NCBI RefSeq assembly: GCF_905404315.1
Contig: NC_066310.1
Location: 3,782,001 to 3,846,000 of the forward strand
Direction of reading: 5' to 3'
Source of the DNA: Leptidea sinapis
Lineage: Eukaryota; Arthropoda; Insecta; Lepidoptera; Pieridae
DNA length: 64,000 nucleotides
Shown one piece after another: positions 46,396 to 58,094 of this stretch. Numbering within the stretch: position 1 is the stretch's first letter; every line of letters starts with the position of its first letter. The notes below the pieces were generated by a model. It saw only the letters and a program-made list of their open reading frames with translations. It was not told the origin of the DNA and did not search any database. The position numbers and the translations under genes are program-made.

Positions 46396-46781
46396 GCATA
46401 ATGTTCATCTGATAGGAGATTACCATGTCCATTACAGTGCAGTAACGCTTAGGATTCCTGATTGCACCCAAAATACTGAGAGGCATTGCAATAATTTTAC
46501 CAGTGGTAGGCTTCCTTGCACAGGATGCCTGCTAGATTACGGGTACCACAACAGCGCCTATTTCTGTCGTGAAGCAGTAATGTGTAAAAATTACTATGTT
46601 GCAGTCTGTAGGGCGCCGTAGCTAGTGAAATTACTGGACAAATGAGACTTAACGTCTTATGTGTCAAGGTGACGAGCGCAATTGTAGTGCCGCTCAGAAT
46701 TTTTGGGTTTTTCAAGATTCTTGAGCGGCACTGCATTGCACGTCCTGCTCATCCCGTCCCTTATTTTGATAAAAAAAAATC
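46396..46781 (+). repeat. Family B repeat with an inverted partial copy
   Basis: 46498-46781 is a good plus-sense copy (with A-rich tail). 46396-46495 is a decayed minus-sense piece, so the two meet head to head. Confidence 0.72.
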
Positions 46782-47195
46782 TACCCATGAAATTACATAT
46801 AGCAACATTGTTCCACATTATAAAGGGCAATATTATGTATTTTATCGATAATAACGGTAAATAAGAATAAAATAACCAATATAATATAATAGGGTTGTTA
46901 TTAAATCACATTTTTATGATTACATTAACGTCACGAGCCTGTTTATTTAGGCTTATCGTTTGTATTTGATGTTATTAGGCTAATAACAAGCGTTCATAGT
47001 AAGAATTGTATGGAAGTTATTACTATTGGTTTCTATCTCATTTCATTTTCATGTTTATCTCACTTTTAATGGTGAGTTTATCGAAGTAACGATCACTTAG
47101 TATATTTATGCTAGTGAACTAGTTTTATTTTCCTGAATGATTATTTAATCTTTGTGGTATTGTAGTCGATTCAAATCACGGTGCACGCCAAGGCA
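46782..47195. other. Non-coding DNA, nothing recognised
   Basis: No ORF or recognised repeat. Confidence 0.4.
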
Positions 47196-47199
47196 CACA

Positions 47200-47530
47200 A
47201 TTTTTTTTTAATGGAATACTCCGTGTGTGGCCGGACCTGCGCTTCGTACAGCGCTAGAATGTGGGCCGGCTTGAAGTATTGCCGTGCTCTATTAATGACG
47301 GCCAGCTTCTTCGAAGCCAATTTGGCTTTTCCCTCCAGATGGCCACGGAATTGGCAATCGCTTCGAGACCCAGTATTCCGATACTAGGCGAGGCTTTAAA
47401 GGAAGTGTTGTCGAAGGAGCGGTGATACTTAAAATGGGGTTTTTTTGTAGTAAACCTGCAAACTTGAGTCTTCTGGGGGTTAAATTGGACAAGGTTCAAT
47501 TTACCCCATTCCGCGACCTTCTCAAGAGAG
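47200..47530 (-). pseudogene. Family A LINE, internal reverse transcriptase fragment
   Basis: The minus strand encodes LVQFNPQKTQVCRFTTKKPH, then SFKASPSIGILG and after frameshifts a region like 'KANWLRRSWPS'. This is the palm/thumb part just upstream of the pieces seen in other family A copies. Dead. Confidence 0.7.
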
Positions 47531-47870
47531 AACTCTTTGTCTAATTAGTTGCAGTTCTTATCTGAAGTATTAATTTCCGCGCCTTTTGTCGCAAAACTGA
47601 CTATTGTACTATTGTGCAATTAAACAATAATATGCAATGTGGCTTAAACTATTTTATTTGAACATAAAGTTCTCGTTTTATGTTGACGACGGATAAGCAC
47701 AGGTTGTATTAATTACTTGCCGTACGCCATATTGAGAAGCTAATTAGACAGTCATACGTGGTTATACTCTCCATGTTATATTTTGTATTCTACATAGTGC
47801 TTTTTCGCTTCAGGAGATGTGTGATATTGGCAATCCTGGGCTTAATTAAAACAATTCGAGTAAATATTTT
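47531..47870. other. Non-coding DNA, nothing recognised
   Basis: No ORF or recognised repeat. Confidence 0.4.
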
Positions 47871-47876
47871 ACTTTT

Positions 47877-48090
47877 TTTTATGAAAATATGGGACGAGAC
47901 GAACAGGACCTTCAGCTGATGGTAATTGATACGCCCTACCCATTACAATGCAGTGCCATTCAGGATTCTTGAAAAACCATTAGATTCTGAGCGGCACTAC
48001 AATTGCGCTCGACACCTTGAGACATAAGATGTTAAGTCTCATTTGCCCAGTAATTTCACTAGCTACGGCGCCCTTCAGACCGAAACACAT
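47877..48090 (-). repeat. Family B repeat, 5' truncated
   Basis: 'ttttttatgaaaatatggg' to 'gaccgaaacaca' (plus strand). Confidence 0.8.
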
Positions 48091-48228
48091 GCTTTTTTTC
48101 ATGCTGCTCTCCTAGAAAATGCAGGAATGCTCTCAAACCGCAAAGTAATATTACGTAGATAGCCTCTTAATTATTAGTATTAATAAACAGAAACAAAGTT
48201 GATTCTATTTCAATTATCGAATTAAATA

Positions 48229-48508
48229 AGATTTTTTTTTTATGGAATAGGAGGACAAACGAGCGTACGGGTCACCTGTTGTTAAGTGATCACCGCCGCC
48301 CACAATCTCTTGCAACACCAGAGGAATCACGAAGGTAAGAGGAAGGTAAGGAAGGAACCCATGTCGTATCGTCCCGGAAACACCACACATGGAAGCTCAT
48401 TCCACAGCTTTGTCGTACGTGGAAGAAAGCTCCTTGAAAACCGCACTGTGGAGGACCGCCACACATCCAGATGGTGAGGATGATATCCTTACTTATGGCG
48501 TTTCCTTC
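48229..48508 (-). mobile_element. Family A LINE 3' fragment
   Basis: Plus strand starts TTTTTTTTTTATGGAATAGG and ends 'gatggtgaggatgatatcct'. Internal deletion near 48330-48360. Confidence 0.82.
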
Positions 48509-49180
48509 TAAGATTGTAGTATGAATGATTGAATCTAGATTCGCATGCACATTATATATATTCTTGGTTTGTATCTGCCTGCCGTTTCTCCCCCCTCTAA
48601 TAAAATCCTTACTACGCCCTTGCGCACTGTTCTACCTTTTTACACGTTTGGCCTCAATCTGTTCAACAACAACAAGTGTTTTAGTGCCTGTAATGTGCTA
48701 AAGAGACAATTTTTTGTAAGTATACAAATAAACATGTAAGTACGATAAAGAATATAACTCGAACCTATCTGCATTTTCATTGTTGCTCCGATCGAAAACA
48801 CGCAGTAACGGATTCCGAATCAACGGACCGACCTTGTAGTGAACTGTGAGTGAAACTAATAAGCCTGTATTTACTTAGAGGTCGGGAAAATTGCGCAATA
48901 ATTTGCTATACCCAGTCTTTATATGCTACATTTACTATACTGTGGTATTGTTTTATGCGGAAATAGTAATGTTATGTTACATTATTTCCGGAACATTAAT
49001 TATCCAGTACCGAGAACATTGCGATGTATTTTCGTTGATTTAATCTTACAATTACTGAACAAGAGTTGGGTACCACCTGCTATATAATTTATGATTATTT
49101 AGAACAGAATAAAGTGAAATACAAAATTTTATAAGATACTAGTGAAACCGACAGACGTTTCCTGTAAACACGTCTTAAAA
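48509..49180. other. Non-coding DNA, nothing recognised
   Basis: No ORF or recognised repeat. Confidence 0.4.
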
Positions 49181-49535
49181 TTGAAAAATCGGTCCAGCCA
49201 TTTAAAAGATAAACGAATCTCAAATTCACTGGAACACACAAAAACATCATCAAAATCGGTCCAGCCGTTTAGGAGGTAGTTCAATAGTGAATCTAAACCA
49301 TTCTCAAATCCACCTGAAGACACACTCCAATCTCAAATTCACTGGAACAACCAAAAACTTCATCAAAATCGGTGCAGCTGTTTAGGAGGAAGTTCAATTG
49401 TGTATCTAAACCATTCTTGAATCCCCTTGAACTCACACAAAAAAAATTATCAAAATCAGTCCAGCCGTCTAGGAGGAGTTCAGTGACATACACACGCACA
49501 CAAGAAATATATATATATAAAGATAAAGATAGTTA
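49181..49535 (-). repeat. Helitron-like repeat with internal direct repeats
   Basis: The block 'aaaatcggtccagccgttta' recurs at about 49184, 49252, 49364 and 49451, with 'ctcaaattcactggaac' twice. On the minus strand the likely 5' end is TCTTTATATATATATATTTC. Non-coding. Confidence 0.6.
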
Positions 49536-49559
49536 CACAATATTTTGTCCGAAATAATG

Positions 49560-49903
49560 GTAAATAAGTTAAAAAAACAGTGTGTGTAGTTCACACGTGG
49601 TAGAAGTGAAACCTTCAAAAATTTTGGCTTCAAGAATTATCTTGAGACGATTGTAAAATTTCACTCAAAGTTTAACACCATGACACGAGAATTTTATATA
49701 TTAGACTAGCTAACCCAGCAAACGTTGTATTGCCGATATTAAAATCGCGATACAAAAGTAACTGTTGATCGTAGATGGGTGAAAATTTGAAGTTGTATTT
49801 TTAAATGCTGACTCATAATCAAACTTTAAAAAAAAATGTCAAAAAAATTAAAAATAAATCGTGTGGACCACCCTTAACATTTAGGGGGATGAAAATAGAT
49901 TTA
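49560..49903 (-). mobile_element. Two abutting Helitron-like elements
   Basis: On the minus strand a 5'-truncated element (49903-49706) ends GGGTTAGCTAG. The next base starts another element (49705 downwards), TCTAATATATAAAATTCTCG. The second is 3' truncated. Confidence 0.65.
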
Positions 49904-50374
49904 CCACTAACATTTAAATAACTAAGCTCTATATTGATAAAATTATTGTATAATTTGAAGTACGCGTGCTATGTCAATAATAGCGTGCAGTGCACAGGTC
50001 GAGTTGTCACGTATTCAAGATCGCGTTGAAACCGCACGTCACTGACAGTAACTGTTTTGATTTGTGTCAGTCTCCACATAAGTACACACATCAAAATGGA
50101 GCCAACCTTTTAACTCTACAGGGATATAAAGAAAGACGAATCAAAGTTGCAAGTAAATGCATCCATCTCAGTAAAGACATATCTATATTAAGATATTAAG
50201 TGTTAGATCTTTTGTTTTTACACAATATTTTTAGCGGATAAAAAATAGATTCTCCATTCTTGCTATCAAAATTCAAAATAAACGTTCCTCCAAAATTAAT
50301 AAGATAAAATGCCTATACGTTGTTTGTAGTACCACAATCTAGAACTAATCTGGGTCAAAACGCAACTATTTCTA
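49904..50374. other. Non-coding DNA, nothing recognised
   Basis: No supported ORF. Ends with the TA target site of the mariner. Confidence 0.4.
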
Positions 50375-51664
50375 CGAGGGGCACACTGAAATGATCGGGA
50401 ATAGAATATTTCCCAATTGAGTTACAATAAAACCTTTTTTAGAATTTGAATACTGGCCTCTTAGAACCTTAATGACATTCATACAATTTTAAAAAAAGTT
50501 CAAAAACAAAGACTATGTTGGTTTAAAGTTGACACGTCGTTGACAGAAATGAAGCTCACGCGTGAACATTTCCGTGCCATAATTTATCACAATTTTCGTC
50601 GCAGCTTATTTCAAGATAAATGTCTCAGCGAACTTGTTTCGATTTATGATGTTGAAGCACCGAGTCAAATGACAATATACCGCTGGTATGCCGAGTTCCG
50701 ACGAGGTCGTGTGACGCTCAGCACTGTTTCTTCTGCAGGTCGACCAAGAACAGCGGTCACGCCTGAAAACATCGCTGCTGTGCGAACTATTGTATTAGTT
50801 GACCGTCATGTGACATACGAGCAGATTCAGGCTGTTATCAGTATCGGAATGAGTGCAATTCGGTCGATATTACATAATAAACTTTGTGTAAGAAAGCTAG
50901 TTTTCCGATGGGTACCCCACAATTTGTCCGAAGAGCAAAGGCGGCTCGTGTAGATTGGTGCCGGAATACTCTGTAACGCTTCAACGGAGGGAAGTCAAAT
51001 GCCGTTTATAATATCGTCTCATGTGACGAATCATGGATTTATTCATACGAACCTGAAAGAAAACATCAGTCAGAAGATTGGGTCTTCGAAGACGAGGTCT
51101 AACCAATGAAAGTGGTTCGCTCCCGCAGCGTGTCAAAGACAATGTTCGCTACGTTTGTCTCGAAAAAGGGGCATGTTGCTACAATTCTTTACAGGATCGC
51201 AGAACGGCTACCGTTGAGTGGTATATCACGGATTGTTTGACAGAAATGATAGCCGAACTCCGAAAAAATAACCCGAAACGTCGCATCATCTTACATCACG
51301 AAAATGCGAGCTCCCGATACGGCTCGGAGACAAATGATTTTTTGAAGCAGGAAAACGTTGAGCTGATTGGGCATCCTCCGTACAGTCCTGACCTGAGCTC
51401 AAACGATTTCTTTACATTCGCTAGAATGAAAGATTTATTATGCGGTCAACGGTTTGAAGACCCCGAAGCAGCTGTGGAAGCGAACAAATCAGCCATTTTG
51501 TCAATATCAACTTCAGACTGGAATTACTGTTTTCATGATTGGTATGCACGAATGGAAAAGTGCATTAAGTTGAACAGAGAATACTTTGAAAAACAATAAA
51601 ATAGAATTTAGCTATACCGTGCATGTGGTTTTTCTTATTCCCGATCATTTCAGTGTGCCCCTCG
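50375..51664 (+). pseudogene. Mariner transposon, nearly full length, inactive transposase
   Basis: 1290 bp between TA dinucleotides (50373-50374, 51665-51666). Terminal inverted repeats match perfectly over 29 bases (CGAGGGGCACACTGAAATGA...). The transposase frame begins near 50540 (MKLTREHFRAIIYHNFRRS) with the helix-turn-helix region and SAGRPRTAVTPEN. A stop and frameshift near 50953 and a further break near 51100 split it. Catalytic region: SCDESWIY (first Asp), ILHHENAS (Glu where mariners have Asp) and SSNDFF (third Asp), with 34 residues between the second and third, the mariner D34D spacing. The C terminus runs to 51599. Non-autonomous now. Confidence 0.92.
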
Positions 51665-51666
51665 TA

Positions 51667-52405
51667 GGCTCTGTAGGTCATATAGCTCACTGGCCAAATC
51701 AACATTGATTTATTTATTCCGCTTGCTCAATATAAAAAGAAAATACTTAATTTACACACTTGACTTAGAAAACTTGTTTTCATATTTCATTTTTATTTTT
51801 CTATTATATATTAAAAAAATTATAGATTTTAGTTTTTAAATTGTTAAAATTCCTGTCTTATAAACGTAGTAAAAATTATGAATGCTGTGGTAGCTTATAA
51901 GTGAATTAACTCTTACCCATGTTATTATTGTATTTTAAGTTTAAGAGTAAAGAGTGTAATTTGTTAGGTGCCAAAATAAATAAATATAAAAGGTCTATAA
52001 CCATATTTTTTTTAATAGATATAAGACTGACTGACTCAACTGACTCAACGAAAATGACTCAATTGATCACTAGGCAGTGCAACGGTACTAATGGAGACCG
52101 GTGCCCCCCTTCTGCCCACGCGGTCTTCGGTCGTACTGATTCATTCCATTGCACATCGGTACTCGTATTGACGCTTCTTACGTACCTACACGTAATCAGT
52201 TGCACGCGTTTGGTGCTCTCTTACCGCAACATGTCTTTGTTATACTTACTAAGTGAAATATACAATTGAATTCATATTTTTTACTTAAATTATGCTTACC
52301 GCCTATAATATAAATGGTTGTGGATGGATGCTTCGTGAACGTCACGAATAGTAATCGCATCCAACAAATACAATTATTTATTAACTATAATAGGTCGATC
52401 TAGCA
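51667..52405. other. Non-coding DNA, nothing recognised
   Basis: A 116-codon plus frame at 51919-52269 has no domain, and its composition is not gene-like. I do not call it. Confidence 0.4.
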
Positions 52406-52410
52406 CTACA

Positions 52411-52500
52411 AACAGCACCCGTTCACGAGTTGACGCATGGACCAGCCAATGTTCCCTTCGCATATATATGAGGGAAGTAGACGACCCGGCACACGACGCA
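52411..52500 (+). repeat. Short dispersed repeat, copy 2
   Basis: Matches 19845-19960 ('gcacccgttcacgag', 'gacgcatggaccagcc', 'acgacccg'). Confidence 0.55.
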
Positions 52501-53390
52501 AGCAATGTAATTTTATGGCCGTTCCCAATATACTATTTACAGATAGAGATAAATTACTATCTTCTACAGTCAGTATTAGCTGTCAATAATCTGAATCTGA
52601 ATCGCCCTCTCAACCTTATCGCCTTGTATTGGGACGCATGAATTGCAATTTCCATACATACTTCTATCGCTGGTAAGCTATGCGTCGTCTCATTGACAGA
52701 CAGTGCACGGATAGGGCGACTTACCATCGATAAGTTTATTGGCACAGAAAAGTCAATGATAGTTACATTTTTATCTCAAGTAAGAGATAGACTGAATATT
52801 GGGAACGACTGTTAGTGAACATGACGCACCGTATACTGTTTGACTGCAGAAAAATGCTCCACTGTACCCACCTAGTGGAAATCCTGGTCAAACAAGCCTC
52901 CCACTGATCTAATCTTAAGGTAAAACATAAATCACATACTACATTATTCATATAGTTATTCAACGGTTGAAGGAAACAACGTAAATATAACTTTATTATC
53001 TACTATGAAAGTTCTCTTAGTTTTATGATAAGGGTTGTAATCGGGGATACGTCGAATGAGTATAAAATCTACTGACATCGGATATAAAATCAATTTTATG
53101 GGTACTTAACGCATTTTATGTGCTTAAAAACAAATAATATAGGATCTTCTTTGGTGATAATATTGCTTGTGGGAAACACAAAAATATGGAATCTGATTTA
53201 TATAGTTCTGGCTCTGAATTTCTGGCTCGTAAAGGATATAAAGATTGGTTATGTAAATAGATTTGCTTATATATTATAAGCCAATCTATTTATATCGATC
53301 TATATTGATGATATTGAATCTCTAGTAATAGGCGTAATGCGTTGGTAATCTAAACGCAATATACGTTCCTAAGCATTTGTGATAATGTAA
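52501..53390. other. Non-coding DNA, nothing recognised
   Basis: Small minus-strand frames at 52557 and 52763 lack known domains. Confidence 0.4.
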
Positions 53391-53395
53391 GTCAT

Positions 53396-53650
53396 CCGGC
53401 TAGATTATGGGTACCACGACGGCGTCTATTTCTGCCCTGAAGCGGTAATAAGTAAACATTATTATGTTTTGGTCTGAAGGGCGTTGTAGCTAGTGAAATT
53501 ACTGGGCAAATGAGACTTAACATTTTTATGTCTCAAGGTGACGTGCGCAGTTGTGGTTTCGCTCAGAATTTTTGGGTTTTTCAAGAATCCTGAGTGGCAC
53601 TGCATTGTAATGGGCCATCAGCTGAGCGTCCTGCACGTCTCATCCCTTAA
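53396..53650 (+). repeat. Family B repeat
   Basis: 'ccggctagattatgggtacc' to 'cgtctcatccctta'. Confidence 0.82.
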
Positions 53651-53759
53651 AGTCATTAAAAAAATCATATTGGTGAAAATTTTTCTTATAAAAGTTAAGA
53701 TCTTAGGAAGAATTATAAAGATTTCGTAAAATACATTAGTATTATTCATCAGTATAACG

Positions 53760-54560
53760 TTAAAAAAGCTTTTTATTCAAAGATCTGCTCTGGTGTTTGT
53801 TTTCATACAAAATAAATATTTTAATGTGTCACGGCTCCGTAGCATTTTTAATGAAAAGTGGGACATTGTGATTTTTATTGAGATTTTAAGAAGAAGTGAC
53901 GCTTTACAACTAACGATGTATATGCTTTTACAATCACATACCAGAAATTTATGGTCAATAGTAATGTATTATGAAATGAAAAAAAAATTAAATCGTTTGT
54001 GTAGTGAAGCTTGGATTGGGAATGGAGCGACCGCCATCAGGCTATTTAAATTATAAAATTGACTGTATCTAGATTGTATTATTGTTTTATATTGATAGTG
54101 TTATATATATATACATAAGTGAATTTGCTAGAAATTGTCATAACCATAATGTTAACACCAGGAACAAACATAAACTTATAATGCCTACTACTCGGCTAAG
54201 TCTTGTTACTAGATCGTATATCCTTTTATATGTCTTTTATGTTTGTCATGTTTTATGTCTCCAGTGGGATGATGTATATGTATGCTTTTACAAGAAGATC
54301 CCAGAAAATGCTCAAATCAAATGTATTACGAAATAAAAAAAAATTGTTAAAAACACATATTGGGAATAGAGCGACTGCTGTCAGGCTATTTAAATTATAA
54401 ATTTAATTGTATCAAAATTGTAATAAAATAAAACACAAAGAAAAAACCCGCCGAGTTTCTTGCGCCCGTTCTTCTCAGGTCTGAGGCATTCATTTTGGAA
54501 TGAGTAGTTTTTCACTTTCAAAAAGTAATTCTATTTTGAATAAAAATGTTTGAATTTTAC
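53760..54560 (+). pseudogene. Jockey/R1-like LINE tails, two copies in tandem
   Basis: 54117-54560 encodes NVNTRNKHKLIMPTTRLSLV and CFYKKIPENAQIKCI with stops, then the 3' UTR 'gtttcttgcgcccgttcttctc'. An earlier decayed piece (about 53860-54080) ends with the same 'caggctatttaaattataaa' block. Same family as 27460-28440. Confidence 0.72.
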
Positions 54561-54629
54561 AAATACACGTCGTCTTCTATAAAATCATGTTTTTAGTTTT
54601 TTTAACTGTAACTTATCTTATTCTTATAT

Positions 54630-54890
54630 CTTTAAACGAGCAGTTCTTGTACCTATATATAATCTGAATCTCGGACAAAAATTTTCATAAAATTTAGTAT
54701 ACAGGGGATTTCGGGGGTATACATTAGCATACAAAGGTAAATTTCGCCACTATATACAAGACATATAGCTCAGATGGGGCATTTGGTGATCCGGAAAGCA
54801 GAAGACCCCGGTTCAAATCCAGATATCCTATAAGTTTTTTTATTGTACATTCTTAAAAATGCGAGCAAGGCTCGGTCGTTCGGATATTTC
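54630..54890 (+). repeat. Repeat with tRNA-like module, copy 2
   Basis: A-box-like TAGCTCAGATGG at 54766 and B box GGTTCAAATCC at 54810-54820, 44 bases apart. The 3' block 'gcaaggctcggtcgttcgga' is shared with 28670 and 61708. Confidence 0.78.
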
Positions 54891-55007
54891 TTGATTTTTA
54901 ATATTTTAACAAATTATAAAAAAATTATCTAAATAAAGTGATTTTTAATGTGAATTTTTCTTTTTTCGAGCAAGTTTAAAATAATAAAATATTTTTTGAA
55001 AGAATAA

Positions 55008-55338
55008 ATATGATTCCTGCCGCCGAATTCCACCTTCCCACGACACGCTACAAGTTAGAATATCATCCCCACCATCCGGATGTGTGGAAATCCTCCACAG
55101 TGCGGTTTTCAAGGAGCTTTCTTCCACGTACTACAAAGCTGTGGAATGAGCTTCCGTGTGCGGTGTTTCCGGGACGATACGATATGGGTACCTCCAAAAA
55201 AAGCGCGTACACCTTCCTTCCTTAAAGGCCGGCAACGCTCTTGTGATTCCTCTGGTGTTGCAAGCGAATGTGGGGGGCGGTGATCACTTAACACCAGGTG
55301 ACCCGTACGCTCGTTTGTCCTCCTATTCCATAAAAAAA
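55008..55338 (+). mobile_element. Family A LINE 3' fragment
   Basis: Encodes IPAAEFHLPTTRYKLEYHPH and RSFLPRTTKLWNELPCAVFP. 3' UTR ends CCATAAAAAAATTAAG. Confidence 0.88.
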
Positions 55339-55524
55339 TTAAGATAATTAAATGTCCACAAGAGTCATTAAGTAGTTAGCTTTAATTCTATTAATTTAAA
55401 AAATATGCGTTACTTTACAGATTATTACTATTGTTACAGGTAAGAAAGACACTTGCGGCAAATCTCTGCAGCAGCTATTATGGTGAAAAACATAACGTAA
55501 GTGGCTTCTTTGTTATAAGTTAGT

Positions 55525-56405
55525 TATTAGCCGACTTTAAAAATGGAGGTTCTCAATTCGTCGGTATGTTTTCTTTAATATTTGTTTTTTACCTCAGAAC
55601 TTTTGAGTGTGACTGATTTTGTGTTGTTCAATTTTGTCCAGATCTGACAGTCGTATTCATGAGAAAACCATAACAGTCTTAAATTTGCTATAAATATGTG
55701 CGCCACAAATGTACGAATAACTCAATACCGCCCTATATTTATTTTTGGGGTCGGTGCCAGCCACGGTAGGCTTGTAACTACATACATAGTTAAAGGTGAG
55801 ATATGCTTGAGTCGCACGTGCGACGAGATGTGGCGAGAGGCGAGAGTGGGGCCGCGGCGGGAGGACACCGATTCTTAAAATAACAATAATCATAACTAGA
55901 ATTTAATTAATTAGATTGTATAAAAAATCATACCGACGAATTGAGAACCTCCTCCTTTTTTTTATGGAATAGGAGGACAAACGAGCGTACGGGTCACCTG
56001 TTGTTAAGTCAATCACAATCTTTTGTAACACCAGAGGAATCACAGGAGCGTTGCCGGCACGCGCTTTTTTTGAAGGAAACCATGTCGTATCGTCCCGGAA
56101 ACACCGCACAAGGAAGTTAATTCCACAGCTTTGTAGTACGTGGAAGAAAGCTCCTTGTAAACCGCACTGTGGAGGACCGCCACACATCCAGATGGTGGGG
56201 ATGATATCCTAACTTGAACGCTGGAACACTCCCCGTGATAAATGCGGTAGAAGACACACAATGAAGCGACGTCTCTACGCAACGCCAAGTGATCCAGCCG
56301 TTCACAGAGCACTCCTTTTTTGAAGTCGGTTAAAAATACGCAATTATTTTTATACTTTTTAGTGCATATTTTGGAATAGTGTTTTTAAAGCCGGTTGTTT
56401 TTATG
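55525..56405 (+). repeat. 'GACTTCAAAAAAGGAGG' family repeat, interrupted
   Basis: Family blocks at 55530-55560 and 55925-55955 and, beyond a LINE insertion, at 56313-56405 (TTTTTTGAAGTCGGTT). A GC-rich stretch (55815-55865) lies in the middle. Confidence 0.68.
55953..56312 (-). mobile_element. Family A LINE 3' fragment inserted in the preceding repeat
   Basis: The minus strand encodes LCERLDHLALRRDVASLCVF, YRIYHGECS and then RSFLPRTTKLWN. 'CTCCTTTTTT' on both sides looks like the target duplication. Confidence 0.85.
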
Positions 56406-56696
56406 TATTTTTTTTATTAAAATTTCAATAATATCACACAACAACACATCTAAATAAATTGTTTTAAGACGCGTACTTTTCCTCCTCTGTTGTTTCTTAA
56501 GTCAACAAATCATTTCCTTTATACTTTAGAATTGGGTGGATGAGGCAGCCTTTATTCTTACAAAAGGCATTGTTTTGGTGCAGAGCTATTTCATATTTTC
56601 ACTTTTATGATTGGTGAAGGCACCAAAAATGTTCAATGGGAGAAATTATAAATTACCTCAGATTAAGGATTGGTCTCCGCTGCGCTCCAACTAGAC

Positions 56697-57010
56697 ACAA
56701 ATAATAATAATATTGACACACTTTTTACACAAATTATCTTGCTTCAAGTTAAGCATATATAGCCTGTGTTATGGGTGACAAGACCTATGACTACTACCTG
56801 ATATATTTAATACAATATACTTACTTAAACATACATAAATTCATATAAACATACATATAAACATTCATAAATACATTTAAACATCCATGACTCGAAAACA
56901 AACATCCATATTCACCATATAAATGCTTGCACCTACCGGTATTCGAACCCGGGACCTCTGTAGGGAGCTTTGTAGGTAGGATCGCTAACCACTCGGCTAA
57001 CAGGTCGTCA
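56697..57010 (-). mobile_element. tRNA-derived SINE
   Basis: On the minus strand the head has TAGCCGAGTGGTTAGCGAT and a B-box relic (GGTTCGAATACC). The tail on the plus strand is (AAT)n. Confidence 0.85.
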
Positions 57011-57207
57011 ATTACAACAATAGCTTTTTTTATTACGTCAACTTTTAGATGTTTAATGTGTGCGTGGCATCTTGACACTCAATGGCATCTTTCAAGTTTT
57101 GTAACACACGCTTCCTGTTATTTTACATTGAAATTAATAAAATACAAAGTACTCACTGATGATATGTGATCCCAGTGTCTTTCTTATAGTATGATTTTTA
57201 CAAATTT

Positions 57208-57507
57208 TTACCAGTGGCTCCTTTGCACAGGAGGCCGGCTAGATTATGGGTACCACAACGGCGCCTATTTCTGCCGTGAAGCAGTAATGTGTAAACATTA
57301 CTGCGTTTCGGTCTGAAGTGCGCCGTAGCTAGTGATATTACTGGGCAAATTAGACTTAACATCTTATGTCTCAAGGTGACGAGCGCAATTGTAGTTCCGC
57401 TCAGAATTTTTGGATTTTTCAAGAATTCTGAGCGGCACTGTAATGGGTAGGGCGTATCATTTACCATCAGCTGAACATCCTGCTTGTCTCGTCCCTTGTT
57501 TTCATAA
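57208..57507 (+). repeat. Family B repeat
   Basis: 'cagtggctcctttgcacagg' to 'cgtcccttgttttcataaaa'. Near full length. Confidence 0.85.
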
Positions 57508-57702
57508 AAATAATAAGAAACGCAACCCAGCATTTTAGTTTCAATTATTAGCAAAGTTTAACAGAACATGTGGCACGTCAACCTCACACATTGTTAGAGA
57601 CTGGCTTGAGTACGCCCACTTGGGCGTTGTATTACTTACCGCACTTTGCAACTACGCCCGCGGTAGTTGGAGCGAGACCAATCCTTAATCTAAGTAAATT
57701 AC

Positions 57703-58090
57703 ATTGTTGGTATAGGATATTGTTTCCTAAGTCAAACGACTAACTAATTTTTTTCACATTTTCATTTAGTAAGTTGACGCAACTTGAAAAACAACAATTA
57801 AAAATATTCGTAGTTTTGATTATGAAAACCTGAGTTTAGAGTATTTTGAGTCATTTAATTTTAAGTTTTTGCTTCGATAAACAATTTTGTGAACTCAATG
57901 AATTTGAATATTATAAGGAGTTTATTCTACGGCAAAAGTGTCTTAACTAAGACGACAATGGGAGTTTTGTAAAGTTTTGTTTCGAAGTTTTCAGTAATGT
58001 TTAATCGTCGTCTATACATACAATAGACGGAGCCGTAATTCAGCGTTTTTTTTTTATTGCGTGTGGTAATGATAATTATTATTAATGAGT
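57703..58090. other. Non-coding DNA, nothing recognised
   Basis: No ORF or recognised repeat. Confidence 0.4.
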
Positions 58091-58094
58091 TATA

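Larger units (their letters stand above)
56657..57694. mobile_element. DNA transposon remnant with 8-bp duplication, filled by SINE and family B
   Basis: Ends CTCAGATTAAGGATTGGTCT (left) and CTTAGATTAAGGATTGGTCT (right, inwards), flanked by TAAATTAC at 56649-56656 and 57695-57702. The interior holds a tRNA-SINE (56697-57010) and a family B copy (57208-57507). No transposase. Confidence 0.75.

Noticed and set aside
49181..49535. CRISPR-like array
   Set aside because: Repeats are irregular in spacing and diverged, and the host is an insect. They are internal repeats of a Helitron-like element.
51919..52269. 116-codon plus frame as a gene
   Set aside because: No homology is recognised, and its first half is low-complexity AT-rich sequence. 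No splice or poly(A) context.
54759..54830. A functional tRNA gene
   Set aside because: A and B boxes are present but the acceptor and T stems do not pair well. The sequence is part of a three-copy repeat.
55657..55893. GC-rich stretch and 78-codon minus frame as an exon or CpG island
   Set aside because: It lies inside a dispersed repeat and shows no conserved domain.
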